In this document: one piece after another, positions 13,181-21,058 of the stretch
Position numbering within the stretch: position 1 is the first letter of the stretch
Layout of the letters: each line of letters begins with the position of its first letter
Assembly: GCA_030156825.1 (NCBI GenBank)
Contig: JASGLU010000008.1
Location: 1-42,229 of the forward strand
Origin: Candidatus Atribacteria bacterium
GTDB lineage: Bacteria; Atribacterota; Atribacteria; Atribacterales; JASGLU01
Direction: 5' to 3'
Length of the DNA: 42,229 nucleotides
Made by a program: the position numbers and the translations under genes
Notes under the pieces: model-generated
What the model was told of the DNA's origin: nothing
The model's input: only the letters and a program-made list of their open reading frames with translations
The model's database searches: none

Positions 13181-14520
13181 AACCAGAAGTAGGTCTCCAT
13201 TTATCCCAGTCCCAGCGGCAGCAGATGGTACCCAAGATGGTCCAGGCGGGGGAAATAATGATGATGACTCGGCTTGAGTTGGAAGCCAAATTAGAGAACT
13301 TGGTAGAGGATAACCCCTTGGTTGACATTTATGAGGGAGTGATCTGCTACGGGTGTGGCTTTCGCTCTCATCGTTTTTGGGAACGTTGTCCTCGTTGCGG
13401 CAGATATCTCAAAGGGAGTACTAATTCAGAAGTGGTCTGGGAAGAGTTTGCTCAGGTCAGCCAGAAAACCAGCTGGCAGGAGATGTGGGAGGGGGAAATT
13501 GAAATGTTTGTTTCCCTGACCGAGCGAGAAAAAAACCTGGTGAGAGTGATTGTGGCCAATTTAGATCGGGAAGGGTTTTTGCGGGAAAGCCGGGAGAAAT
13601 TGGCCTATTTTTTAAAGGAAAAAGAAGAAACGCTGGAGCGGGTAATTGAAAAAGTGCGTTCGGCTGGTTTTTTGGGATTTGCCGCCCGGGATACGGTGGA
13701 TTTTTTGTTGCTGCAGCTAAGGCAAAAAAAAGTTGCCGGAGAATTGCAAGATGAAGCTCGACTTCGCCGTTTGCTCCATGTCTCTCCCCAGGAATTTCAT
13801 CAGTTGTTTTTACCTTATCTCGGGGAGCTTTTTTTCTCACCTCTCCAGGCTTTTGAATTTAGTTTAGAAAATCAAGAACGGCAGCAGCTTGAAGGGACAT
13901 CTTCCGCTTTAGTGCCAGACGCCGAAGTGATTGAGGGGGAAGAAGGTAATTTAGAAGTAATCCTGGTGGACTCTCCTTTTTGGAAAGTGAGCTTAAACCA
14001 GGCAGTACTGGAGTGGTATCGGAAAAAGAAGAAAACCCTTTCCCCCCGGGAAAAAGAGTATTTTCAGAGCAAGTTAGCCGAGGCGCGAGAAACTCTTTCT
14101 TGCGTGGGTTACCGCCACCGGCTTTTTTTGCGGGTGGTAGAATATATAGTGCAGGTAGAAGCAGAATTTTTTAGGCAAGGGTTCAAGTTTTTTGTGCCTC
14201 TTTCTCAACAAACGGTAGCCGAAAACGTGGGAGTGAGTATAAGCGCTGTTTGTCAGGTTTTGAAAGGTAAATCTCTTAAATGTCCGGATGGAATAACCCG
14301 AGATTTTAAATTCTTTTTTGATAGTTCCTACCCGGTAAAAGAGATGATCAAACTGATAATTTCTAAAGAAGACCCCGCCCGTCCCCTGTCCGATAAGAAA
14401 ATTGGGGAAGAGCTCCGCTCGGCCGGCTTCTCGGTGGCCCGGCGAACAGTAGCGCTTTACCGGGGAGAAATAGGCATTTTACCCTCCCATCTGAGAAAAA
14501 AGTTACTCTCCGCTCACTAA
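13177..14520 (+). CDS. rpoN: Atypical RNA polymerase sigma-54 factor with zinc-ribbon insert
   Basis: The protein has 447 residues; the TTG start overlaps the kinase stop (TTGA), with GAAGGTGATAAC upstream. Region I is recognisable (LHLSQSQRQQMVPKMVQAGE...LELEAKLENLVEDNPLVD). Residues 57-74 hold CYGC...CPRC, a Cys4 zinc-ribbon-like insert where the acidic region II normally lies. Core-binding domain about 110-250; HTH about 342-365 (LSQQTVAENVGVSISAVCQV); RpoN box 421-430 ARRTVALYRG (usual ARRTVxKYRE). Aligning SAVCQV with the usual STVSRV puts Q360 at Arg383, a residue implicated in -12 recognition. It is probably dedicated to flagellar genes rather than a general RpoN. Whether the genome has a second RpoN cannot be seen. 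Confidence 0.93.
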   Translation: MKPEVGLHLSQSQRQQMVPKMVQAGEIMMMTRLELEAKLENLVEDNPLVDIYEGVICYGCGFRSHRFWERCPRCGRYLKGSTNSEVVWEEFAQVSQKTSWQEMWEGEIEMFVSLTEREKNLVRVIVANLDREGFLRESREKLAYFLKEKEETLERVIEKVRSAGFLGFAARDTVDFLLLQLRQKKVAGELQDEARLRRLLHVSPQEFHQLFLPYLGELFFSPLQAFEFSLENQERQQLEGTSSALVPDAEVIEGEEGNLEVILVDSPFWKVSLNQAVLEWYRKKKKTLSPREKEYFQSKLAEARETLSCVGYRHRLFLRVVEYIVQVEAEFFRQGFKFFVPLSQQTVAENVGVSISAVCQVLKGKSLKCPDGITRDFKFFFDSSYPVKEMIKLIISKEDPARPLSDKKIGEELRSAGFSVARRTVALYRGEIGILPSHLRKKLLSAH

Positions 14521-14641
14521 CTCTCTCTTTTTAGGTTAGACCTCCCATGCCCCTTCGGGGCACCAGATAACACAGATAATAATGAAAACAAAATTCAATA
14601 TAATTTTAGAGAAACAATAGTGGTCTATTTTTTCAGTTTTT

Positions 14642-14714
14642 CGTTTTTTAAGTTTTTGCCTTTTTAGTTTGTTTTGTTTTTTAGGGGGTTATAAGGGGGC
14701 GAAGCCCCCATTAT
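14642..14714 (+). repeat. Palindromic intergenic repeat, copy A
   Basis: A T-rich arm (TTTTTTAAGTTTTTGCCTTTT) leads to AGGGGGTTATAA and the hairpin GGGGGC-GAA-GCCCCC (14695-14709), then ATTATA. Two further copies (14751-14803 and, inverted, 42002-42056) share arm and hairpin. Confidence 0.6.
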
Positions 14715-14750
14715 AGTCGGAAGTATTCCCCCTTTCTCAGTTATTTTAGT

Positions 14751-14803
14751 TTTTTCTTTAATCCTTGCCTTTTCGGGGTTAGAGGGGGTAAACCCCCCTA
14801 TTT
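14751..14803 (+). repeat. Palindromic intergenic repeat, copy B
   Basis: TTTTTCTTTAATCCTTGCC then TTTTCGGGGTTAGA and the hairpin GGGGG-TAAA-CCCCC (14784-14797). It ends directly against the variant promoter of flgB. Confidence 0.6.
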
Positions 14804-14819
14804 GGCAGGAAATTTTATC
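14803..14819 (+). promoter_or_regulatory. Variant sigma-54-like promoter of the main flagellar operon
   Basis: TGGCAGGAAATTTTATC, 16 of 17 bases identical to the site at 8122-8138. GG of the -24 element is present; TA replaces the invariant GC of the -12 element at the right distance. Predicted start near 14828, about 32 nt before the flgB GTG, leaving the GGGAGGTGATGG ribosome site in the transcript. Confidence 0.62.
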
Positions 14820-14859
14820 ACATAAGGTGAGAAGGGTTTATTTTGGGAGGTGATGGTTA

Positions 14860-15258
14860 GTGGTTGGTCAAATAGATCCGGTGCTTTCTCTTTTGGAGCG
14901 CGGACTTGACCTGGTTCAGGCTCGGCAAGAGTTACTTGTGCAAAACGTAGCCAATGTGGAAACTCCGAAGTATCAAAGGAAAGATCTGGACTTTGAAGCC
15001 GCTTTACAGGAATCTTTGCGGGATAAAAAAGAGGGGGTTTCTCTTCGGGTGACTCAGCCGGCTCACCTTTCCTCGGCGAGTGAGTCTGGATTACGGGAAA
15101 AAGAAAGTAACTATTGGATCAGACAAGACGGCTCTGGGGTAGATATAGAGCAGGAAATGAGCCTGGTGTTGGAAAACACTCTTTATTACCAGATGCTGGC
15201 ACGGATGACTTCGGATAAACTTAGCCAGTTGCGAACTGTTGCTCGGGAGGTGAGATAA
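14860..15258 (+). CDS. flgB: Flagellar basal body rod protein FlgB
   Basis: The proximal rod subunit, 132 residues, GTG start after GGGAGGTGATGG. The N-terminal rod motif is clear: RQELLVQNVANVETPKYQRKDLDFEAAL; the C-terminus DIEQEMSLVLENTLYYQMLARMTSDKLSQLRTVAREV is also typical (ME..LAEN..QYN..). It is exported by the flagellar type III system and forms the rod with FlgC, FliE and others. It opens the long operon running to 41943, and flgC begins at the very next base after its stop, implying coupled translation. Confidence 0.95.
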   Translation: MVGQIDPVLSLLERGLDLVQARQELLVQNVANVETPKYQRKDLDFEAALQESLRDKKEGVSLRVTQPAHLSSASESGLREKESNYWIRQDGSGVDIEQEMSLVLENTLYYQMLARMTSDKLSQLRTVAREVR

Positions 15259-15651
15259 ATGTCGGTTTTTAGTACTCTGGGAATTAGCGCTTCTGCCCTG
15301 ACAGCTGAGCGATTACGGATGGATGTGGTAGCTGCTAACTTAGCCAATGTCGATACTACTCGCACCGCCAGCGGCGAGGTTTATTATCGAAAAGAAGTAG
15401 TTTTCCGCCCGCTGGAAAACGGGGGAGTAAAGGCCACCGCCGTATTTGAGGATCGTACCACCCCTACCCGCTTGGTTTATCAACCGGAGCACCCCGATGC
15501 CGATGCCCGGGGGATGGTAGAGTATCCTAATGTGGTCTTGGTTAACGAAATGGTGGACTTGATGGCAGCCAATCGAGCCTATCAGGCTAATATAACCGCT
15601 TTAAACGCCACCAAGGAAATAATGAGCCGGGCTATTAATATTGGTCGCTAA
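15259..15651 (+). CDS. flgC: Flagellar basal body rod protein FlgC
   Basis: The protein has 130 residues. The N-terminus (LGISASALTAERLRMDVVAANLANVDTTRT) has the rod signature, the middle has VYRP..PDADARGMVEYPNVVLVNEMVDLMAANRAYQANITALNATKEI, and it is full length for the family. It is a proximal rod component placed in the usual flgB-flgC-fliE order. The ribosome site GGGAGGTGAGAT lies within the end of flgB. Its start follows the flgB stop directly. Confidence 0.96.
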   Translation: MSVFSTLGISASALTAERLRMDVVAANLANVDTTRTASGEVYYRKEVVFRPLENGGVKATAVFEDRTTPTRLVYQPEHPDADARGMVEYPNVVLVNEMVDLMAANRAYQANITALNATKEIMSRAINIGR

Positions 15652-15665
15652 CTGAGGTGAGAGGA

Positions 15666-15953
15666 ATGCAAGTAGGCCAGATTTTTACCCATACCCCGCT
15701 GATGGCTTCCCCGGAAAAAGGAGGACCAGCGGAGGGAGATTTTAGCCAAGCGCTGGGAGATGCTCTCTCCCGGGTTAATCGGCTGCAGCTGACAGCGGAT
15801 CAGGCAATAGAATCGGTAATCTCCGGAGAAGAACCTAATATTCATCAGGCGATTATTGCTTTGGAAAAAGCCCAGATAGCGCTTGAAGTCACGATTCAGG
15901 TGAGGAATAAAGTAGTAGAAGCTTACCAAGAAATTATGCGGATGCAAGTTTAA
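15666..15953 (+). CDS. fliE: Flagellar hook-basal body protein FliE
   Basis: The protein has about 95 residues; ATG 15666 follows GAGGTGAGAGGA (an upstream GTG at 15657 overlaps this site). The C-terminal half has the FliE signature: SGEEPNIHQAIIALEKAQIALEVTIQVRNKVVEAYQEIMRMQV. FliE connects the MS ring to the rod and is the first protein secreted by the export gate. The N-terminal half is variable. It ends 4 bases before fliF. Confidence 0.94.
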   Translation: MQVGQIFTHTPLMASPEKGGPAEGDFSQALGDALSRVNRLQLTADQAIESVISGEEPNIHQAIIALEKAQIALEVTIQVRNKVVEAYQEIMRMQV

Positions 15954-15957
15954 AAAA

Positions 15958-17550
15958 ATGAACAGCCCATTAGCAACTATTTCCAACTCTTTTAAAAATA
16001 TTTGGAATGGTATGAACCAGGGACAACGGTTGCTATTTATTCTTATTTCCACCGCTTTGGTAGCTGGGATTGTTACTCTTTTGATGTACTCATCTCAGCC
16101 CGATTATGTGGTTCTTTTTCGCGACCTTGGTCCAGGTGAGAGTGGAGAAGTAGTGGATAAATTAGAAGAAATGGGCATTCCCTATCGAATTTCAGCCGGA
16201 GGAACCCAAATCGAAGTCCCGCAAAGCGCGCTTCACCGGGCGCGGATGCAGCTTGCCCAAGAAGGACTTCCTCCTCAGGGGCAGGGGTTTGAGGTATTTG
16301 ACCAGAACAATTTTGGCTTAACCAGTTTTCTCCAGGAGGTAAACTACCAAAGAGCGCTTCAAGGAGAGCTGGAGCGGACTATTTCTCAAATGAAGGAGAT
16401 AAAAAGCGCCCGGGTTCATCTGGTTCTTCCCAAAGAAGAACTTTTTTTGGAAGAAGAGAAACCCCCAACCGCCTCAGTCGTGCTCGAATTGCGCTCGGGT
16501 AGCCGACTGAGTGCTTCTCAGATAGAAGCCATTGCCCAACTGGTGGCCAATGGTGTAGAGGGATTAGACCCCACGCGGGTGGCGATTGTGGACCAGGCAG
16601 GTAACATTCTGGCCAGTGGTTCAGGAGAAGAAGGTTCCTTTCTTAGTTTGCCCCAGCTCACCGCTACTCAGTTGGAAGTTAAAAAGGAAGTGGAAGAGAG
16701 TTTAACTCAAAGAGTACAATCGATGTTGGAGAGCGCCCTTGGTTATCAAAAAGCAGTGGTTCGGGTTAGTGCCGACCTTGATTTTGAAAGACGGGAAGGG
16801 GAAAAAGAAAGTTTTCAGCCGGTAACCGGGGGAGAGGGAGTGGTCCGTAGCCTGCAGGAGATGGAAGAAGAGTATCAAGGCGGGGGACAAGCGCCAGGTG
16901 GGGTTCCGGGAGTAGCCTCTAATATTCCTATATATGCGGGAGAGCCGGAGTCAGAATCGGAAAGCAGTAGTTACAGCAAAAGGGAATCGACCACTAACTA
17001 TGAAGTTAATCGGTTTTTGGAGCGCTATGCCTCAGCTCCAGGTGAAATCAAACGGCTTTCGGTAGCAGTGTTAGTGGATAGCAGCCTTTCTCCAGCAGAG
17101 GTGGAGAAAATTGAAGGAGTGGTAAGGGGCGCAGTAGGAATTAACCCAGAACGAGGGGATATGGTTATTGTGGAGTCTCTTCCTTTCAGTCAGGATTTCT
17201 TGGCTGAAGAACGAGAGGCTCTGGCAGCTCAGAGAAGGATGGAGTTAATAACCCTCCTGGGCAAATACGGGATTTTAGCCTTGCTGGTTTTAGTTCTTTA
17301 TTCTCTGGGAAGAAGGATACTGACCGCAGTCACCGCTCCTGAAGAAGTAACGGCTGAAGTTTATGAGGAGCTGGAAGAGAGAGAAGGGTTTGAAGAGAAA
17401 TTGCAGCCGGTGAGGCCGGCAGAACTCAGTCCAGAGGAGAAAGCCAAGTTGGAAGTCCAAAAGCACATGGAAAACGAAATCCGCCGTTTAGTTCAGGATA
17501 ATCCGGAAGACGCGGCGAGATTGATTAGAAATTGGTTGGCGGAGGAATAG
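15958..17550 (+). CDS. fliF: Flagellar MS-ring protein FliF
   Basis: The protein has 530 residues. Membrane segments lie near 22-44 (LLFILISTALVAGIVTLLM) and 436-456 (YGILALLVLVLYSLG), with the YscJ/FliF ring-building domains between (VVDKLEEMGIPYRISAGGTQIEVPQ; ERTISQMKEIKSARVHLVLPKEELF) and an acidic cytoplasmic tail (ending RLIRNWLAEE) that binds FliG. It is slightly shorter than the enteric protein. It is the scaffold on which the switch and export gate assemble. The fliE stop lies 4 bases upstream and there is little obvious SD, so translation is probably coupled. Confidence 0.96.
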   Translation: MNSPLATISNSFKNIWNGMNQGQRLLFILISTALVAGIVTLLMYSSQPDYVVLFRDLGPGESGEVVDKLEEMGIPYRISAGGTQIEVPQSALHRARMQLAQEGLPPQGQGFEVFDQNNFGLTSFLQEVNYQRALQGELERTISQMKEIKSARVHLVLPKEELFLEEEKPPTASVVLELRSGSRLSASQIEAIAQLVANGVEGLDPTRVAIVDQAGNILASGSGEEGSFLSLPQLTATQLEVKKEVEESLTQRVQSMLESALGYQKAVVRVSADLDFERREGEKESFQPVTGGEGVVRSLQEMEEEYQGGGQAPGGVPGVASNIPIYAGEPESESESSSYSKRESTTNYEVNRFLERYASAPGEIKRLSVAVLVDSSLSPAEVEKIEGVVRGAVGINPERGDMVIVESLPFSQDFLAEEREALAAQRRMELITLLGKYGILALLVLVLYSLGRRILTAVTAPEEVTAEVYEELEEREGFEEKLQPVRPAELSPEEKAKLEVQKHMENEIRRLVQDNPEDAARLIRNWLAEE

Positions 17551-17554
17551 GCTT

Positions 17555-18571
17555 ATGGCAGTTATCCCCCGGCGCGGACTTAATGGTAGACAGAAAGCGG
17601 CTATTTTGCTTGTCAGCTTGGGGCCGGATGCGGCAGCCCAGGTACTGAAGAAATTGTCCAACGATGAGATTGAAGATATTACCTTTGAAATTGCTGCTTT
17701 GGAAAGAGTCCCGCCTGAGGTTCGGGAAGAGGTGGTAAGCGAATTTTACCATATGGCTCTGGCGCAGGAGTATATTTCCCAGGGAGGAGTAGAGTTTGCC
17801 CGCCTTCTGTTGGAAAAGGCGGTGGGACCTCATCGAGCAAGTGAAATTATCGGCCGGCTGTCAGCTACCTTAGAAGTTACTCCCTTTGAATCTCTGCGGC
17901 GAGCCGACCCCCTGCAGTTGCTCAATTTCATTCAGAACGAACACCCACAAACCATTGCTCTTATTCTTTCTTATTTAAAACCTGATCAGTCAGCTATGAT
18001 TTTGGGCAATCTACCAGAGAGTGTTCGGGGAGAGGTAGCTATGCGACTGGCTCTCATGGACCGGACTTCGCCGGAAGTAGTACGGGAGGTGGAGTCTATT
18101 TTGGAGAGAAAAGTTTCTTCCTTCCTGGGTCAAGATTTCACCCGGGTAGGGGGAAAAGAAAAATTAGTAGAAATTCTCAACAAAAGTGATCGAGGAACCG
18201 AGAAAAGCATTTTGGAAGCTCTGGAGGAAAGAGATCCGGAACTGGCCGAAGAGGTTAAGTCGGAGATGTTTGTTTTTGAAGATATTGTGTTACTTGATGA
18301 CCGGGCGATTCAGCTGGTCTTGCGGCAAATAGATACCAAGGACCTGGCTTTGGCGCTCAAGGGAGCCTCGGGTGAAGTCCAGGAGAAAATTTTCCGTAAT
18401 ATGTCGCAGCGGGCAGCACAGATGCTGCGAGAGGATATGGAATACATGGGGCCGGTGAGAGCACGGATGGTCAACGAGGCCCAACAGAAGGTGGTCAACG
18501 TTATCCGCCGCCTGGAAGAGTCGGGCGAGATCGTCATTGCCCGGGGAGGGGAGGACGAGATTATTGTATAG
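17555..18571 (+). CDS. fliG: Flagellar motor switch protein FliG
   Basis: The protein has 338 residues, full length. N-terminal domain (RGLNGRQKAAILLVSLGPDAAAQVLKKLSNDEIEDI) binds FliF; the EHPQTIALILSYLKPDQSAMIL motif of the middle domain binds FliM; the C-terminal torque helix contains charged residues facing MotA (LVLRQIDTKDLALALKGAS...REDMEYMGPVRARMVNEAQQKVVNVIRRLEESGEI). It forms the upper part of the cytoplasmic C ring. ATG 17555 follows GGCGGAGGAATAG located in the end of fliF. Confidence 0.97.
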   Translation: MAVIPRRGLNGRQKAAILLVSLGPDAAAQVLKKLSNDEIEDITFEIAALERVPPEVREEVVSEFYHMALAQEYISQGGVEFARLLLEKAVGPHRASEIIGRLSATLEVTPFESLRRADPLQLLNFIQNEHPQTIALILSYLKPDQSAMILGNLPESVRGEVAMRLALMDRTSPEVVREVESILERKVSSFLGQDFTRVGGKEKLVEILNKSDRGTEKSILEALEERDPELAEEVKSEMFVFEDIVLLDDRAIQLVLRQIDTKDLALALKGASGEVQEKIFRNMSQRAAQMLREDMEYMGPVRARMVNEAQQKVVNVIRRLEESGEIVIARGGEDEIIV

Positions 18572-19301
18572 GCTGTATAAACGGGTGGAGTTGCTGCCGG
18601 AAAAGATGTACTTAGGGGAAGAAGAGAGTTTTAACAATCAGGAAATTCGGCCAGCAGATGATGGGAAAGGGGAAAAAGAAAAAAGAGAGAAGCAATATTT
18701 GGAAGAACAGCACAGAAAAGGAAAGTTGATAGTTGAGCAGGCTCGAGCGGAAGCAGAGGCAATTGTGGCCCGGGCCAAAGAAGAAGAGGAAGAGATAAAA
18801 ATTCGCGCCCGAGAAGCGGGTTGGCAGGAAGGGATAGCTCAGGGAAAAAAGCAGGTGGAAGAAGAATGGCAAAAACGGGTAAAAATATGGGAGACGTGGT
18901 TAGAGAAAATAGAAAAAAGAGAACAAGATGTGTTGGCGAAACTTGAAGAACCATTGCTTGAGTTAAGTTTTGCTCTGGCTGAAAAGATTATCCAGCGGGA
19001 AGCAGAGAGAGAACCTTTTGTTAAGCAAGTGATAGAGAGTGCTATTCGAAAATTAACTTATAAAGAACGGGTGTTGGTGCGGGTGAACCCTGGGGAATAT
19101 CAGTTGGTTCGCGAGATAAAAGATCGCTTAATGGAGGAAATTGACGGCTTAAGATTTCTGGAAATCCAGGAGGACCCTCGGGTTGAAGCAGGAGGGTGTT
19201 TGCTGGAGACGGTTTTTGGCAATATTGACGGACGGGTGAAAACCCAGCTGGAATATTTACGAGAAGAGCTTCTCCGGGTGGTGAGAGAAGAAGATGTTTG
19301 A
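18564..19301 (+). CDS. fliH: Flagellar assembly protein FliH
   Basis: The protein has about 245 residues. TTG 18564 is chosen since GGGGAGG ends 9 bases upstream; the frame is open to 18537 and an ATG lies at 18606. A long, strongly charged helical segment (KEKREKQYLEEQHRKGKLIVEQARAEAEAIVARAKEE) with Ala/Glu-rich heptads is followed by the conserved C-terminal domain (LSFALAEKIIQREAER; VLVRVNPGEYQLVREIK; EDPRVEAGGCLLETVFGNIDGRVKTQLEYL). FliH forms the peripheral stalk and regulator of the ATPase FliI. It overlaps fliG by 8 bases and fliI by 8 bases. Confidence 0.93.
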   Translation: MYRLYKRVELLPEKMYLGEEESFNNQEIRPADDGKGEKEKREKQYLEEQHRKGKLIVEQARAEAEAIVARAKEEEEEIKIRAREAGWQEGIAQGKKQVEEEWQKRVKIWETWLEKIEKREQDVLAKLEEPLLELSFALAEKIIQREAEREPFVKQVIESAIRKLTYKERVLVRVNPGEYQLVREIKDRLMEEIDGLRFLEIQEDPRVEAGGCLLETVFGNIDGRVKTQLEYLREELLRVVREEDV

Positions 19302-20628
19302 AGTCGAACTTTTGAAGAAAAAGATAAACGAGCTCAACCCCTTACGGTTGAATGGAAAGATACTTAAATCGGTGGGGATTGTGCTTGAGTCTCAAGGACC
19401 TTCCTGTCCGGTGGGAGAGGTATGCCAGATTCGTTCTTCCGGCCGAGAGACGGGTATTTTGGCTGAGGTAGTTGGATTTCGAGAAGATAAAACTTTACTC
19501 ATGCCTCTTGGGGAGAGAAACGGGATAGAACCGGGGAGCGAAGTGATATCTCTGGGTCGGGAGGTAACGGTTCGAGCAGGTAGAGGCCTTTTGGGCCGGG
19601 TTTTAGGTGCTCTGGGAGAACCGATAGATGGTCGAGGGCCACTGGAGTGGGAAAGAGAGTATCCTCTGGAGCAGGAACCCCCTAATCCTCTGGAGCGGAA
19701 GCGGATTGACCAGGTGCTTCCCTTTGGGATTAGGGCAATTGATGGAGCTTTAACCTGCGGAAAAGGTCAGCGGGTAGGAATTTTTTCTGGTAGTGGCGTG
19801 GGTAAAAGCACGCTGCTGGGAATGATTGCGCGTAATGCCAAAAGCGATGTTAATGTGATTGCCCTGGTGGGCGAGCGGGGGAGAGAGGTTAAGGAATTTA
19901 TTGAACGGGACCTGGGGGAAGAAGGCCTGAAAAAAAGCTGTTTGGTGGTAGCTACTTCGGATAAAGCGCCTTTGTTAAGAATAAAAGCTGCTTTTTCAGC
20001 AACCGCTATTGCCGAATACTTCAGAGATCAGGGATTGGATGTTTTGTTTATGATGGATTCGGTCACCCGCCTGGCTTTGGCTCAGCGGGAAGTAGGACTG
20101 GCAGTAGGGGAGCCTCCTACTACGCGAGGGTATACTCCCTCGGTCTTTACCCTGCTTCCCCGGTTGATGGAGCGAATGGGAACTTCCTCTCGGGGAACGA
20201 TAACCGCCCTTTATACCGTTTTAGTTGAAGGAGATGACATGAATGAACCGATTGCCGATACGGTACGGGGGATTTTAGATGGGCATCTGGTTCTTTCCCG
20301 TAAGTTATCTTTTGCCGGTCATTATCCGGCAATCGATGTTTTGCAGAGCATCAGCCGACTTATGCCGGAAATTACCACCCCTGAACACCAGGCGGTGGCC
20401 CAGAAACTGCGCCAGGTACTGGCAGTATACCAAGAGGCTGAGGACCTGGTGAATATCGGTGCCTATGAGCCTGGTTCTAACCCGCAGATTGACTATGCGC
20501 TGCGAATGATTCAGCCGGTTAACCAGTTTCTTAGGCAAGGTGTTTGGGAAAAAGTAGATTTTCAAGGTACGCTTGAGCAGTTATTTGCTTTGTTTGCGGA
20601 GGCAAGAGATGAACGGGTATCAGTTTAA
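19294..20628 (+). CDS. fliI: Flagellum-specific ATPase FliI
   Basis: The protein has 444 residues. Walker A GSGVGKST (about 166-173), Walker B LFMMDSVTRLALAQREVGLAVGEPP, the type III ATPase motif RGYTPSVFTLLPRLMERMG and the C-terminal domain are all intact. It is homologous to F1 beta subunits and unfolds or releases export substrates from chaperones at the gate in the cytoplasm. It works with FliH and FliJ, encoded on either side, each overlapping. Confidence 0.97.
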   Translation: MFEVELLKKKINELNPLRLNGKILKSVGIVLESQGPSCPVGEVCQIRSSGRETGILAEVVGFREDKTLLMPLGERNGIEPGSEVISLGREVTVRAGRGLLGRVLGALGEPIDGRGPLEWEREYPLEQEPPNPLERKRIDQVLPFGIRAIDGALTCGKGQRVGIFSGSGVGKSTLLGMIARNAKSDVNVIALVGERGREVKEFIERDLGEEGLKKSCLVVATSDKAPLLRIKAAFSATAIAEYFRDQGLDVLFMMDSVTRLALAQREVGLAVGEPPTTRGYTPSVFTLLPRLMERMGTSSRGTITALYTVLVEGDDMNEPIADTVRGILDGHLVLSRKLSFAGHYPAIDVLQSISRLMPEITTPEHQAVAQKLRQVLAVYQEAEDLVNIGAYEPGSNPQIDYALRMIQPVNQFLRQGVWEKVDFQGTLEQLFALFAEARDERVSV

Positions 20629-21058
20629 GTTGCAAAAAGTTTTAGATACCCGGAAAATCCGGCAGGAGTTGATAGAGACTAAACTGGTGGAACTGGAAAG
20701 GCTGGCCGGTTCTCAGAAAGAACATCTCAAACTGGTTCTGCACCAGCGAGAAAAAATGGCAGTTGAGAGGAGCGAAGAGAGGCAAACCGGGGAAATAGTT
20801 GTGGATACAGAGGTTTTCTATCAACAGTATCTGGAGGTATTAACGCGCAAAGCAGAGGAGATTAAACGCTATTTGTTCGAGCTGGAAGAGAGGATTAAAG
20901 AGACCAAAAAAGAGCTACTACAGGCATCGATGGAGCGAAAGATAGTAGAAAAACTTAAAGATAAAGATTACCAGAGTTTTGTTTTAGATTTAGAGCGCAA
21001 CAACCAGAAACAACTGGATGAAGTGGCTATCCAGAGTTTTCGGAGGGATAAGAAATGA
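20609..21058 (+). CDS. fliJ: Flagellar export protein FliJ
   Basis: The protein has 149 residues. ATG 20609 is chosen: GGAGG at 20598-20602 gives correct spacing and the protein then begins MNGYQFKLQKVLDTRKI, the usual FliJ start. The whole protein is a coiled coil (KLVELERLAGSQKEHLKLVLHQREKM...AEEIKRYLFELEERIKETKKELLQASMERKIVEKLKDKDYQSFVLDLERNNQKQLDEVAIQSF), as in the gamma-subunit-like FliJ. It is the central stalk of the FliHIJ ATPase and binds FlhA. It overlaps fliI by 20 bases and slt by 4. Confidence 0.9.
   Translation: MNGYQFKLQKVLDTRKIRQELIETKLVELERLAGSQKEHLKLVLHQREKMAVERSEERQTGEIVVDTEVFYQQYLEVLTRKAEEIKRYLFELEERIKETKKELLQASMERKIVEKLKDKDYQSFVLDLERNNQKQLDEVAIQSFRRDKK

Larger units (their letters stand above)
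14521..14859. other. Repeat-rich intergenic region before the main flagellar operon
   Basis: 339 bases without a gene. It contains a small hairpin TGCCCC-TTC-GGGGCA (14548-14562), a short direct repeat AGATAACACAGATAA, two copies of a T-rich plus G5/C5-hairpin repeat (14642-14714 and 14751-14803), and then the variant sigma-54-like promoter (14803-14819). No clear rho-independent terminator for the upstream operon is seen. Confidence 0.6.
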
